Source of the DNA: Pantoea deleyi
GTDB taxonomy: Bacteria > Pseudomonadota > Gammaproteobacteria > Enterobacterales > Enterobacteriaceae
Reading direction: 5' to 3'
Length of the DNA stretch: 64,000 nt
NCBI RefSeq assembly: GCF_022647325.1
Contig: NZ_CP071405.1
Span: forward strand, 3,534,001 to 3,598,000
Position numbers and translations under genes: made by a program. Below, piece by piece: positions 41,219-48,961 of the stretch; the stretch's first letter is position 1, and each line of letters begins with the position of its first letter. The notes under the pieces were generated by a model that was not told the origin of the DNA, did not search any database, and worked only from the letters and a program-made list of their open reading frames with translations.

Positions 41219-41259
41219 AAAGCACCAATAATTTCTGTAGATTTTCCATTCCACATAAA

Positions 41260-41394
41260 TGCGTATAACGCATAATTAGAGCTAAAGGCATGAATTTTAA
41301 CTGGGAAATTTTCGTTTTTGATTTTAAACCAGGGTTCGCCCATACGGACATGTTTTTTACTTTCGGCACTACGTGCGATGACGCAACCATCATT
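41260..41394 (-). pseudogene. umuC: umuC fragment 2 (about residues 33-77)
   Basis: The minus strand from 41394 reads NDGCVIARSAESKKHVR, then MGEPWFKIK, ending HAFSSNYALYA. This matches the UmuC segment NDGCVIAR...KMGDPWFK...CFSSNYELYA that is absent from the other two fragments. There is no stop or frameshift inside. After 41260 the frame goes into unrelated sequence to 41140. It joins fragment 1 at Asn-Asp and fragment 3 at SISNRVM. Confidence 0.92.
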
Positions 41395-41791
41395 ATATCT
41401 GAGGGTCGCTAACAGTTACTTATATGTAATGATATGATTTTAATCGGTATTGGATTACTAACTTTTTCTATGTCTTAAGTTTCGGAGGGTTAATCCAATC
41501 CGCAACTTATAGAACGAATCCGATGAGAAGCATCTTCAAATAGGTAGGTGATCAGTCGCCTTCCGTTATGTGCCAAAGGCGAACGTTGATAAAACCAGTC
41601 TGTACATACTAATAGGGGCTAGGCGGGGTAATTGCGGGTAATACCGCTACATTTTTAAGAGTTCCTCCTGGATATTGGTTAAATATGAGGATTGCTACTC
41701 AGAAACATGACAGTGGGGAATCTGTTGGCCATCAATGAAAAGCCGCTAGAGACTCCCCCCTAGCGGCTCTAAGCATGAGCGGTTAACCTAT

Positions 41792-42898
41792 TCATACCAG
41801 ACGGAGCGAGGCCCTGGATAATGAGGTTCCGCTATTGCCGCCGCTGATAGCCGCCACACCGTAAAGCAGACTGCTCAGTTCATCAAGAGGCACGTTAAGC
41901 TCATCACTCAGCTGAGTCAGATGAACGCCGCTACCCGCAAGAGCGGCCATCATTTTTTCTATAATGAGTGACCTCTCACGCTCAATTCCTCCCGGCTCAC
42001 CGGTTCGGAACCCCTTTGCGGTTGCATCGCGCATCAGACTGTTATACTGCCATTCCGTCAGCATGTTCAGATTGCGCATTCTGACAATCAGAGCCATTGC
42101 CGAGACTTTCCAAAGCGATTTCAGCTGAACGATTTTGTCGAACGTTGGAAACGACATTTTAACGGCCATCACGTTTTCCAGGGGCATCAGAAATGCTGAC
42201 GCAAAAGCATCCGCTTCACGCTCAGCATCCTGTCCTTTGACATCAGCGTGACGGTGAAGCACCAGGTGAGCCAACTCATGTGCCGCATCGAAGCGGCTGC
42301 GTTCACCTGACTTGCGCGTGTTGAGGAAAATGTAAGGGACATCATCTTTCCAGAAAGAAAATGCATCGATACTCGCCGTTTCCTCCGAGAGCCAGAACAC
42401 CTTAACGCCGTGCTTCTCCAGAAGATGAACAACGTTGGTTATACTCTTCTTACCAATACCCCAAGCTTCTCGCACCGCCTGTGCGGCGACCTCAGGTTCA
42501 CTTCCACGGAGATTCGGCAGTTCAGGCTGCGGCAGCGTGAAGCGGGTGCTGAAATATTCGCTCAGCATAACCCCCAGCGCACCAGCTCCAATTGCTGCAT
42601 GCTGGTCGGCGGCTTTTGTCGAGCGCAAAGAACGGAATGAAACCGTTAGTGGATCGATTGCTTCAACATCATCCCCGAAGAAAAAGGACTCTGGATACTT
42701 CAGGGCGCTAGCGTATAACTGGACCGTCTCTGGCGTGGGTTCATACAGGCAATAGTCTTTTTCGTACTCGATTACAATACGGCTGGATAGCCCCATTTTC
42801 TCTGCCAGTTCTTTCAAGGTCAGCTTGCGTCTGATCCGTGCCAGCTTAAGCCGGGACGGATTAAAAAGACGTTTGCCATCATCGACAGGTTTACTCAT
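41792..42898 (-). CDS. XRE-HTH plus ImmA/IrrE metallopeptidase
   Basis: 368 residues. N-terminal XRE helix-turn-helix (KLARIRRKLTLKELAEKMGL, about residues 15-70), then a COG2856/DUF955 zinc peptidase domain with HELAH at residues 207-211 and EADAFASAFLMP downstream. Such proteins cleave repressors or act as antitoxins in TA-type defence (for example RosmerTA, from memory). The start overlaps the stop of the preceding gene by four bases. Cargo of the 2.7 kb umuC insert. Confidence 0.9.
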   Translation of the reverse strand: MSKPVDDGKRLFNPSRLKLARIRRKLTLKELAEKMGLSSRIVIEYEKDYCLYEPTPETVQLYASALKYPESFFFGDDVEAIDPLTVSFRSLRSTKAADQHAAIGAGALGVMLSEYFSTRFTLPQPELPNLRGSEPEVAAQAVREAWGIGKKSITNVVHLLEKHGVKVFWLSEETASIDAFSFWKDDVPYIFLNTRKSGERSRFDAAHELAHLVLHRHADVKGQDAEREADAFASAFLMPLENVMAVKMSFPTFDKIVQLKSLWKVSAMALIVRMRNLNMLTEWQYNSLMRDATAKGFRTGEPGGIERERSLIIEKMMAALAGSGVHLTQLSDELNVPLDELSSLLYGVAAISGGNSGTSLSRASLRLV

Positions 42899-43566
42899 TT
42901 GCTTTCAACGGAAATTGATATGTCACCATCGAAATCCTCTTCAGGGAAAATATCCGTGCCTTCAAACGGCAGAGGACTCAAAATAATGCGCTCACTCCAG
43001 GCGCTTACACGGGCAAATCCGTCCTGATTGACCATTCCTACCGGGTAGGACACTTCGCAGCGAACCTCTTTGCTAGCCGCATCATAATAATACAGGACAA
43101 TATAAGTGCGAGTGCTGTCTATCGGCGTGATTTCAGATTTACCTGCATACAACGCATCCGTCTGAAACATATCGACTGTGCCAGGATTATTATGAACAAT
43201 CGAACGCGTTGCTTCACCTTTGGCATTTTTGGTTTTCGGTAATCCATCAGGGCGTCCGGTGTGCCTGTCACCCGAGGTTATAATCAAGTTAACCCCTTTC
43301 GCTGAGTTAACGACCATTTCCATTCGTTTTACCACTTCAGGAGACCAGCCATTACCCTTTCCAATCAGTACACGGCGGGTCGCGGCAACCATTTCGCTCC
43401 AGAAACGGAACCCTGCATCAACTGCGGGGTGAAGCTTGCTAGATTTGCGGCGCTCGTACAAAGCAGACGTCAGAGCGGTATGGATATCGTTTTCCGAAAA
43501 ACCCAGTCCATCAAGTACAACATCTGAATCAGCTTCGGTATGCAGGATACAATAAGGCATGGTCAT
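42895..43566 (-). CDS. Unknown partner of the ImmA/IrrE gene, candidate toxin
   Basis: 223 residues (MTMPYCILHTEADSDVVLDG...). The middle segment SGDRHTGRPDGLPKTKNAKG and a strand-rich part (TRTYIVLYYYDAASKEVRCE) show no recognised catalytic motif. The GGAG site is best spaced for the first ATG. A four-base ATGA overlap with the peptidase gene implies tight coupling of a two-gene module. Toxin role is inferred from this arrangement only. Confidence 0.65.
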   Translation of the reverse strand: MTMPYCILHTEADSDVVLDGLGFSENDIHTALTSALYERRKSSKLHPAVDAGFRFWSEMVAATRRVLIGKGNGWSPEVVKRMEMVVNSAKGVNLIITSGDRHTGRPDGLPKTKNAKGEATRSIVHNNPGTVDMFQTDALYAGKSEITPIDSTRTYIVLYYYDAASKEVRCEVSYPVGMVNQDGFARVSAWSERIILSPLPFEGTDIFPEEDFDGDISISVESK

Positions 43567-43889
43567 GAGGGTGTCTCCATTAGTTCACTTCATGATTTCA
43601 ACATAATTGTTATGACAAAATCAAGAAGTGGCCACCGAAAAGTTATCACAAACCCTCACTTATTTCCTCACACCCCATCCCCAGTTGTTCCTCACTTTTT
43701 AGGCTATAGAAAAAGACCACTACATTTCTTAAAGTTGAATAGAACTGCGTCCTTTATCCATATAGTTAAAGAAGTGGAGAAACAGTCATTCCCTGAGGGA
43801 ATGAACTGTTCATATCTCAATAAAATATCAAGATGCTTGTAAGGTATTAATCAGTAGTTGGAACTATCATGAACTTTCGCTCCTCGCTC

Positions 43890-44046
43890 AGGCTGTGTGA
43901 AAACTCTTATTGCTGACAGAAGGTCACGCGTTTGGACGGTTTCTTAGAAAATTCGCATTGAAAGATGATGCAGATTTAACCTAAAAGGGCAGGCGTCAGC
44001 GTCTTTTGTGTTCACGTCTCAAGCTTATGGCGTTTTCACACAGCCT
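43890..44046. repeat. MITE-like inverted repeat
   Basis: AGGCTGTGTGAAAAC (43890-43904) and its perfect complement GTTTTCACACAGCCT (44032-44046) enclose 127 non-coding bases, near the end of the 2.7 kb insert. This could be a non-autonomous element or the trimmed ends of an IS. The rest of 43567-44114 shows no gene. Confidence 0.6.
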
Positions 44047-44114
44047 ACGCCCATAGCAGACCTGTCAAATCCTTAGACAGACTAAATTGAACAGCACGAA
44101 ACTAACTAACGTTT

Positions 44115-44228
44115 CTAATCACTCAGATCGTTATTACTCAGAACAACCACTGCCTGGTTGCGCAAATCAGGTCTGAAGACTTTTTCACAGCTCGCATAGA
44201 AGCTATTGACGTCCACTATGGCGAACAT
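44115..44228 (-). pseudogene. umuC: umuC fragment 1 (residues 1-34)
   Basis: Starts MFAIVDVNSFYASCEKVF, continues RPDLRNQAVVVLSNND (UmuC residues 1-34, including the N-terminal catalytic Asp), then four foreign codons and a TAG. The ATG overlaps the umuD stop (TGATG), the classic umuDC arrangement. The coding part continues at 41394. Confidence 0.95.
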
Positions 44229-44653
44229 CACTCACCCCGGGTTTTATGAATAAACGAGGTGACCACGCCGAAAATCTGGAGCGTTTCCGGATCGGGGTAT
44301 ATAGGGGAGAAGGAAGGATTCATGGGCTGGAGCGTCAGCCTGGGGCGGAGCAGCAGGCGTTTTACGGTAAATTCACCTTCAATCTCAGCAATGACAATGT
44401 CGCCGTGCCGGGGAGATTCGGCCTTATCTACCACCATTAAGTCACCACTATTAAGGCCAATGTCCGTCATAGACTGGCCAGAGGCGCGTACAAAAAAAGT
44501 CGCTGCAGGGCGCATTACACAATATTCGTTGAGGTCTAACTCACGTTCAACATAATCCTGAGCAGGGCTGGGAAAACCAGCCTGACAGTTTTCGAGGAAA
44601 AGTGGTGCAGCTATCGAGATCGGGGATAGCGGGAATTTGTATAAAGTGAGCAT
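44228..44653 (-). CDS. umuD: UmuD, DNA polymerase V accessory subunit
   Basis: 141 residues, full length. LexA-like self-cleaving peptidase: cleavage site in CQAGFPSP, nucleophile Ser in ASGQSM, general-base Lys in GEFTVKRL. After RecA-stimulated cleavage UmuD' normally joins UmuC. Good ribosome binding site AGGAGGT and a LexA box upstream. The partner umuC is destroyed, so this is an orphan, possibly still able to interact with a chromosomal UmuC/DinB or LexA network. Confidence 0.95.
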   Translation of the reverse strand: MLTLYKFPLSPISIAAPLFLENCQAGFPSPAQDYVERELDLNEYCVMRPAATFFVRASGQSMTDIGLNSGDLMVVDKAESPRHGDIVIAEIEGEFTVKRLLLRPRLTLQPMNPSFSPIYPDPETLQIFGVVTSFIHKTRGE

Positions 44654-44672
44654 GTCATGGCACCTCCTAATT

Positions 44673-44692
44673 TACTGTTTATACATACAGTA
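44673..44692 (-). promoter_or_regulatory. LexA (SOS) box of umuD
   Basis: TACTGTATGTATAAACAGTA on the minus strand, with perfect CTGT-N8-ACAG, 20 bases before the umuD start. SOS control of umuD is still encoded. Confidence 0.93.
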
Positions 44693-44862
44693 TTATCTAG
44701 GGATTCCTGGGCAGTCAACCATACTCAGTTATCTCCGGTGTAACCCAATGAATATTATAAAAAAGTAACCGCAGCCAGACCAAATGTGTTAACAACGTTG
44801 AAATATTTAGTCCTTTACCGGTAATCAAGCATTTCAATACCCGAAAAAAAAGATAAAAAAAA

Positions 44863-44878
44863 GGCCGGTTACCCGGCC
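44863..44878 (-). terminator. Terminator of the antirestriction gene array
   Basis: GGCCGG/CCGGCC-type stem followed on the minus strand by a run of T residues, downstream of the last gene (44940). It closes the eight-gene array. Confidence 0.75.
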
Positions 44879-44939
44879 TCAGATGTTGAGAAATATGTCT
44901 TTCCTTCTGTTCAGTGTTCGTTAATGGGATCAGGTCACT

Positions 44940-45635
44940 TCACGCTGCTGCGTCAGCCCTGATGCCAGAGTGCGCACGCAGACGTGCTGACCATCCGTTC
45001 CAGTAATGCACCGGCGTCAGCAGCACCCGCCGCCGTTCGTCACACAGGGCATTCCCGATTACAACCTCCCCGGGTATGCCGCAGAGTGAAAGCTGGATAT
45101 AGGCCATGCCCGCCGCCAGAGGATCGATATCGGTAACTGATACCCACATATGCCGGTGCGGAGAATAACCGGCCTGCCGGAGAGCGCAGGCAAATGCGAG
45201 CGTCATGGCTCCGGCACCGCACGCTGGCTCAGCAAAGGTGACAAACGGCTTGTCCCTGAACAGATCTTCAGGCCTGCCGAGTTGCAGTTGCGCCATCATC
45301 AGCGCCACGCTCCACGGGGTAAAGTACTGTTCTTTGTCTTTGTCACCCAGTTCAAGCAGCATGTAAATGCGCCCGAGAAAGTCACAGGTTTTTTCTTCCA
45401 GTCCGTTCACCACGTATGCCAGCAGTCTGGCCATCGATGAAACGTCCTCTTTTTTGTATTTGCCCACGATGGCCATGTATTTCTGTTCGCGCTTCTCACA
45501 GAAATGCAGGCCATTCTGAATGGCGATCACGCTGCAGCTGATGAAGTCTGTAAACACCTGGAGACGCCGGGTGCCACGGGCGATGGAGTTAAAGAGTGAG
45601 ATAAATTCTTTCTCGTTGTCGATGCGGACGCTCAT
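44940..45635 (-). CDS. N6-methylase-like protein without NPPY
   Basis: 231 residues. SAM-binding motif FAEPACGAGAMTLAFA at about 134-149 and a preceding YFTPWSVALMMAQLQL of the HsdM/N-6 MTase type. At the position of catalytic NPPY only VVIGNAL is visible, and the protein ends soon after. Frequent in plasmids and ICEs next to ardC. It may bind SAM or protect DNA without methylating. Has its own structured leader. Confidence 0.75.
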   Translation of the reverse strand: MSVRIDNEKEFISLFNSIARGTRRLQVFTDFISCSVIAIQNGLHFCEKREQKYMAIVGKYKKEDVSSMARLLAYVVNGLEEKTCDFLGRIYMLLELGDKDKEQYFTPWSVALMMAQLQLGRPEDLFRDKPFVTFAEPACGAGAMTLAFACALRQAGYSPHRHMWVSVTDIDPLAAGMAYIQLSLCGIPGEVVIGNALCDERRRVLLTPVHYWNGWSARLRAHSGIRADAAA

Positions 45636-45698
45636 GCGTGTTTTCCTGAAAAAAAAGGGAACACGCCCCGTAAGGGAAACGATATTCCCCCTTCGGGT
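45636..45698 (-). promoter_or_regulatory. Structured leader, copy 1
   Basis: Coding strand: CCCGAAGGGGGAA/TTTCCCTTACGGGG hairpin, then a second hairpin GCGTGTTCC...GGAAAACACGC enclosing the AGGAA ribosome site directly before the methylase-like start codon. Confidence 0.7.
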
Positions 45699-45767
45699 GA
45701 AAAAAAGCGGCCACAGCAGATGCTGTGGCCATTGTCTGACAGACTTGTGATTAGGATCTGTCGGTAG

Positions 45768-46715
45768 TTAACCACGAACGCCGGCGTAGTGCGCAACGGC
45801 AGTGGCGGCTGGCGCAGCTGCTTCAGCACTGAACTGATACAGCCTTGCCCCTTCACTCACCTGATACTGCACGTCCTCCTCCGGATAAGGGCCGCTGTCG
45901 ACGTGGTCACCGCTGTCAAAACAGTGATAACCCGACGTGCCGGCATCCGGAGAGATCCAGTAGTGACGGATTTCACAGTCAAACTTCTGCGACATCTGCC
46001 CCATGATTTCCGCCGACGGCGGATACCAGGGAGAGGAGAACGTCAGCTTCAGCGAACCGATATCGTCACGGCTACACTCCGACCGATGCCCCGCAGGAAA
46101 CTCCGTCCCGTAAAGCTGGATATAGAGTTCTGACGTGGTGTTAAGACCACAGAAAAGGCCACTTTCCCCGTTAATCTCGGTGGCCAGACGTGACGGCATC
46201 ACCATCAGCATGTCGCACGGACAGGTGGTGTCCGGCATTATACTGAGCCACTCCCAGCGCTCCTGCGGGTCAAACTGACCGCCCGTTGAGGCGACGCCAA
46301 ACCAGTCGGCGTAATGGACAGCCATAAGCCGGGTGATGGTCTGGCGTGCAGCAAACGGGATTGCCTCCCATTTGATGTCACCGATGCCCGACTGGACCCA
46401 GATTCTGTCCATTCGCGAGAGGGTTGCGCCGTCAAGCCAGGCGTCCTTCTCAAGCAGCTCCAGGAAATGCTGAAATGCCTGGTTCGGTGATGTGCTGCCT
46501 CCCGTGCCTGATGAAACCAGCTCCGGATAAGCACGGTATTCCGTTGCCTTAACGGGTTTGAGTATGCCGGCACAGCCGGCGAGAAACAGCTTTATGGCCT
46601 GCCGTATGGCGTGGCGGTAAAGCGGCACTTCTGTGCCGGCAACCCAGGACTGCATGATATCGATGCAGACAGACTTGCCGGTAATTTCCAGACGGTTTTT
46701 GCACCATGAAAACAT
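45768..46715 (-). CDS. Api92/DUF1281-like protein
   Basis: 315 residues. Start MFSWCKNRLEITGKSVCIDI and the C-terminal SEIMGQMSQ-type/SAEIMGQMSQKFDCEIRHYW region match the ferredoxin-like Api92 domain seen on many conjugative elements. Role unknown. It belongs to the antirestriction array. Confidence 0.8.
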   Translation of the reverse strand: MFSWCKNRLEITGKSVCIDIMQSWVAGTEVPLYRHAIRQAIKLFLAGCAGILKPVKATEYRAYPELVSSGTGGSTSPNQAFQHFLELLEKDAWLDGATLSRMDRIWVQSGIGDIKWEAIPFAARQTITRLMAVHYADWFGVASTGGQFDPQERWEWLSIMPDTTCPCDMLMVMPSRLATEINGESGLFCGLNTTSELYIQLYGTEFPAGHRSECSRDDIGSLKLTFSSPWYPPSAEIMGQMSQKFDCEIRHYWISPDAGTSGYHCFDSGDHVDSGPYPEEDVQYQVSEGARLYQFSAEAAAPAATAVAHYAGVRG

Positions 46716-46779
46716 CGTTGTATTCCTCTTTTGCGTTTAAAAAAGAGGGCATCTCCCTGAGGAAGATGCCCTCAGGGGG
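46716..46779 (-). promoter_or_regulatory. Structured leader, copy 2
   Basis: CCCTGAGG/CCTCAGGG hairpin, then CCTCTTTT/AAAAGAGG, which masks the GAGG ribosome site of the Api92-like gene. Confidence 0.75.
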
Positions 46780-46808
46780 ATGATGGCGACTGACGTCGCC
46801 GGGGTTAA

Positions 46809-47789
46809 TTACGCTGCTTCAATGCGGGTTTCACCCGGCGGATTTAGCAGATACTCCGACGCTTCCCGGGCAAGCCGGCAGGCACGGAAGAACGCTTTTT
46901 TGTCGTTACGCAAAACGCTGAGCCAGCCGTTCAGGTAGCTCTCGTGCTGCACCTCACCAAAAATGCCGAGATGCGCACAAAGAAACGCGCTGCCGGTTTC
47001 CGCTATCAGTTCCTCAAAGGCGTATACGGGATCACCGAACTCTCTTGATGAGGAGGTTATTCCCTCACGATCAAGGCGGCTGCGGTGGCCGGTCGCGTGC
47101 ACCAGCTCATGCAGCAGCGTGGACCAGTAGTCTTCAGGTGAACGAAACTGTGAGGTTGCAGGCAACACAATTAGATCTGCCCCCGGGCTGTAATACGCCC
47201 GGTTCTGCCGGTGAGAAGAGCACTTCACCCCGGTTGCGTTGAGGATTTCCAGAACCTGTTGCTGCTGCTCACTTAAGAATCCCTCAGCGTCACTTTCAGG
47301 TTGCTTCACCGTGGGTGCATACACGTTATCGGGAAGCCCTTCACACTGCGCAACGTTGAACAGCTGCAGCGGCTTCATCATGGCCAGCTTTTCCATCACC
47401 GGCACGCCGTCCCTGAATACCGGACTGTCATTGCCGTCGCGGAGTTGCTTTTCGAACGGTTTGAAGATGATGGCCATCGCGCTCCGCTCGCCTTTTCTGA
47501 CCTGTCCGCCGGCAGCCTTAGCCTGCTGATACGTCAGCCAGCGATCGGCTCCGTAACCTGCCTCATCTGCAGCCATCCACAGTAGCGGCACGTTGACGCC
47601 GCTGTAGTACCTGCCCGTGACGGCATTAACCGGCAAGCCGCCGCCGTAAACCTTCTGCGCCGATCGCCATGGCCGACGCCAGGGCGGCACACCGCTTTCC
47701 AGTGCGATGATGATTTTGTCGGTGACCTGCTGATAAAGGTCAGTCTGTTGTTCCGTTGTGGCCTTACGGCCGGCTGTTTTTTTCTTCAT
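46809..47789 (-). CDS. ardC: ArdC-like antirestriction protein
   Basis: 326 residues from MKKKTAGRK. N-terminal ssDNA-binding domain (TDKIIIALESGVPPWRRPW, PVNAVTGRYYSGVNVPLLW) and a C-terminal zincin-like domain with HELVH at 227-231 plus FEELIAETGSAFL. ArdC proteins protect incoming single-stranded conjugative DNA from restriction. A longer frame exists, but this ATG follows the leader hairpin. Confidence 0.9.
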   Translation of the reverse strand: MKKKTAGRKATTEQQTDLYQQVTDKIIIALESGVPPWRRPWRSAQKVYGGGLPVNAVTGRYYSGVNVPLLWMAADEAGYGADRWLTYQQAKAAGGQVRKGERSAMAIIFKPFEKQLRDGNDSPVFRDGVPVMEKLAMMKPLQLFNVAQCEGLPDNVYAPTVKQPESDAEGFLSEQQQQVLEILNATGVKCSSHRQNRAYYSPGADLIVLPATSQFRSPEDYWSTLLHELVHATGHRSRLDREGITSSSREFGDPVYAFEELIAETGSAFLCAHLGIFGEVQHESYLNGWLSVLRNDKKAFFRACRLAREASEYLLNPPGETRIEAA

Positions 47790-47848
47790 GAGATGCGTCT
47801 CTGAAAAACGGCGCATCTGTCCCGGTGGCGGACAATGCGCCACCGGGG
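47790..47848 (-). promoter_or_regulatory. Structured leader, copy 3
   Basis: CCCGGTGGCG/CGCCACCGGG perfect ten-base-pair stem, then AGATGCG/CGCATCT just before the ardC ATG. Confidence 0.75.
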
Positions 47849-47858
47849 AGTGGGAAAA

Positions 47859-48470
47859 TCAGTAACGACGTACTGAACCGTCGAACATAATTGAGTCAAT
47901 ATCTGATTTGACGTTATATACGGCGCTGTCAAACCGCTTACGATCTTCAGGTTTAGCACGCTTAGAATCGAGGCGGATAACCCTGTCGAGAACCTTCAGT
48001 GCCTGCGAACGCCAGCTGAGACGTTCTGCGTTGCACACGCAGGCGCGAAGATGCAGGCGGGACTGATCGCTAAGCCACTGTACTTGATCGCGGTATTCCG
48101 CAACCGGTAAATACTCTTTCAGTGGTGGCTGGGTTTCTTTGTAAATGGTCAGCGATTTAGTCACCTGATTAATTCCGGGGTTCAGGTACAAATCGTGATG
48201 TTCGTTCAGCACGGCATCGTATATTTTGTGGTCCAGGAATGTGGTGAAAGAAAACTCCCTCTCAGGTATTAACTTATCGCACAGTGCTGACCAGTCAGCA
48301 TCCGTGGCAGAATTGCAGCCGGCAGCACTGGCTTTCAGCCATTCCGCGCAGCCATTGTCATCCGGCACTCGGATGTAAATTCCCAGATTCTTTTCGAGTA
48401 TCAGCGGACGTCCCTTGCCCTGATTCTGTGTCAGCAGCGGGCGCAGTTCGGTAGACGTAAAACGGATCAT
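47859..48470 (-). CDS. Unknown protein of the array (203 aa)
   Basis: Starts MIRFTSTELRPLLTQNQG, then RPLILEKNLGIYIRV, faintly reminiscent of the DUF3085 start. The rest is helical with several Arg-rich patches (SRLHLRACVCNAERLSWRS). No catalytic motif. Function unknown. Confidence 0.65.
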   Translation of the reverse strand: MIRFTSTELRPLLTQNQGKGRPLILEKNLGIYIRVPDDNGCAEWLKASAAGCNSATDADWSALCDKLIPEREFSFTTFLDHKIYDAVLNEHHDLYLNPGINQVTKSLTIYKETQPPLKEYLPVAEYRDQVQWLSDQSRLHLRACVCNAERLSWRSQALKVLDRVIRLDSKRAKPEDRKRFDSAVYNVKSDIDSIMFDGSVRRY

Positions 48471-48523
48471 AAGAGCTCCTTTAAAAAGGAGGTGGCCTCC
48501 CCGGGAGGGGAAGTCCCTCCGGG
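48471..48523 (-). promoter_or_regulatory. Structured leader, copy 4
   Basis: GGAGGG/CCCTCC-type GC-rich hairpin, then CTCCTTT/AAAGGAG hiding the AAGGAG ribosome site. Confidence 0.75.
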
Positions 48524-48542
48524 AAGTGTCATTCAGTTAACA

Positions 48543-48851
48543 TCAGTCAAAACGATAGCGAAGCTCCGTCATCTGCTGCGCCAGCAGCCGTCCCGCTCTG
48601 AGGGCCTTACGGGCTGTTGAGTAAGTACCGGCACCCGGCAACAGGTCAACACGCCAGTCGCGCGGGGTGAAGCCGGTGCGACGGGATATGACGGGCATGA
48701 ACCCGTTCTCTGTCGGCACGACGTCTGCCTTAAAGCTGCAGCGGCCGCTGCGGTTGGTAAACCACTCGGCCTGCTGTTGCTGCAGAGCGCCGGCAAGCCG
48801 GTTGAGTGCGCCTGAAAGGCGGGTGACAAGTGAAAGCATTATACTGCTCAT
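48543..48851 (-). CDS. Unknown small protein of the array (102 aa)
   Basis: Start chosen at MSSIMLSLVTRLSGALNRLA with AGGAG upstream, not the longer frame. Amphipathic helix first 35 residues, then WFTNRSGRCSFKADVV and FTPRDWRVDLLPG. Family not recognised. Confidence 0.6.
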   Translation of the reverse strand: MSSIMLSLVTRLSGALNRLAGALQQQQAEWFTNRSGRCSFKADVVPTENGFMPVISRRTGFTPRDWRVDLLPGAGTYSTARKALRAGRLLAQQMTELRYRFD

Positions 48852-48919
48852 GATTTTCTCCTGATTAAGCGCGAAGAAAACCATCGCCGCTGTGGCGGGG
48901 AGGTTGTCCCCGCGCGGGT
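48852..48919 (-). promoter_or_regulatory. Structured leader, copy 5
   Basis: GCGGGGA/TCCCCGC hairpin, then GGTTTTCTTC paired with the AGGAGAAAATC that contains the ribosome site. Confidence 0.65.
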
Positions 48920-48961
48920 TAAAGCCTTTGTCAGAAACTGACGCAGGCCGGTGGTCAATCA

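Larger units (their letters stand above)
34224..41258. mobile_element. Seven-kb insert in umuC carrying the methyltransferase module
   Basis: Separates umuC fragment 2 from fragment 3. Inward-facing ends are similar: TTAAGTGGAATGCAACAT at 34224-34241 and TTATGTGGAATGGAAAAT read on the minus strand from 41258 (15 of 18 identical). No transposase or integrase inside. Cargo: three DNA methyltransferases and a GNAT. The exact boundaries and a target duplication are not clear at this junction. Confidence 0.5.
41397..44128. mobile_element. 2.7 kb insert in umuC with end repeats and target duplication
   Basis: Inward-facing ends both begin ATCTGAG: ATCTGAGGGTCGCTAAC at 41397 and ATCTGAGTGATTAGAAAC read on the minus strand from 44128. 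The bases next to the ends, CATTAT (41391-41396) and CGTTAT (44129-44134), look like a diverged target duplication. Deleting the insert and one copy restores the UmuC reading VLSNNDGC exactly. Contents: 395 empty bases, the XRE-ImmA/IrrE pair, then a gene-free 548-base end with a small inverted repeat. No transposase. Confidence 0.7.

Noticed and set aside
41140..41343. A separate 67-residue gene
   Set aside because: Its first half is UmuC residues and the frame is open further upstream to 41394. It is a fragment that runs into unrelated DNA.
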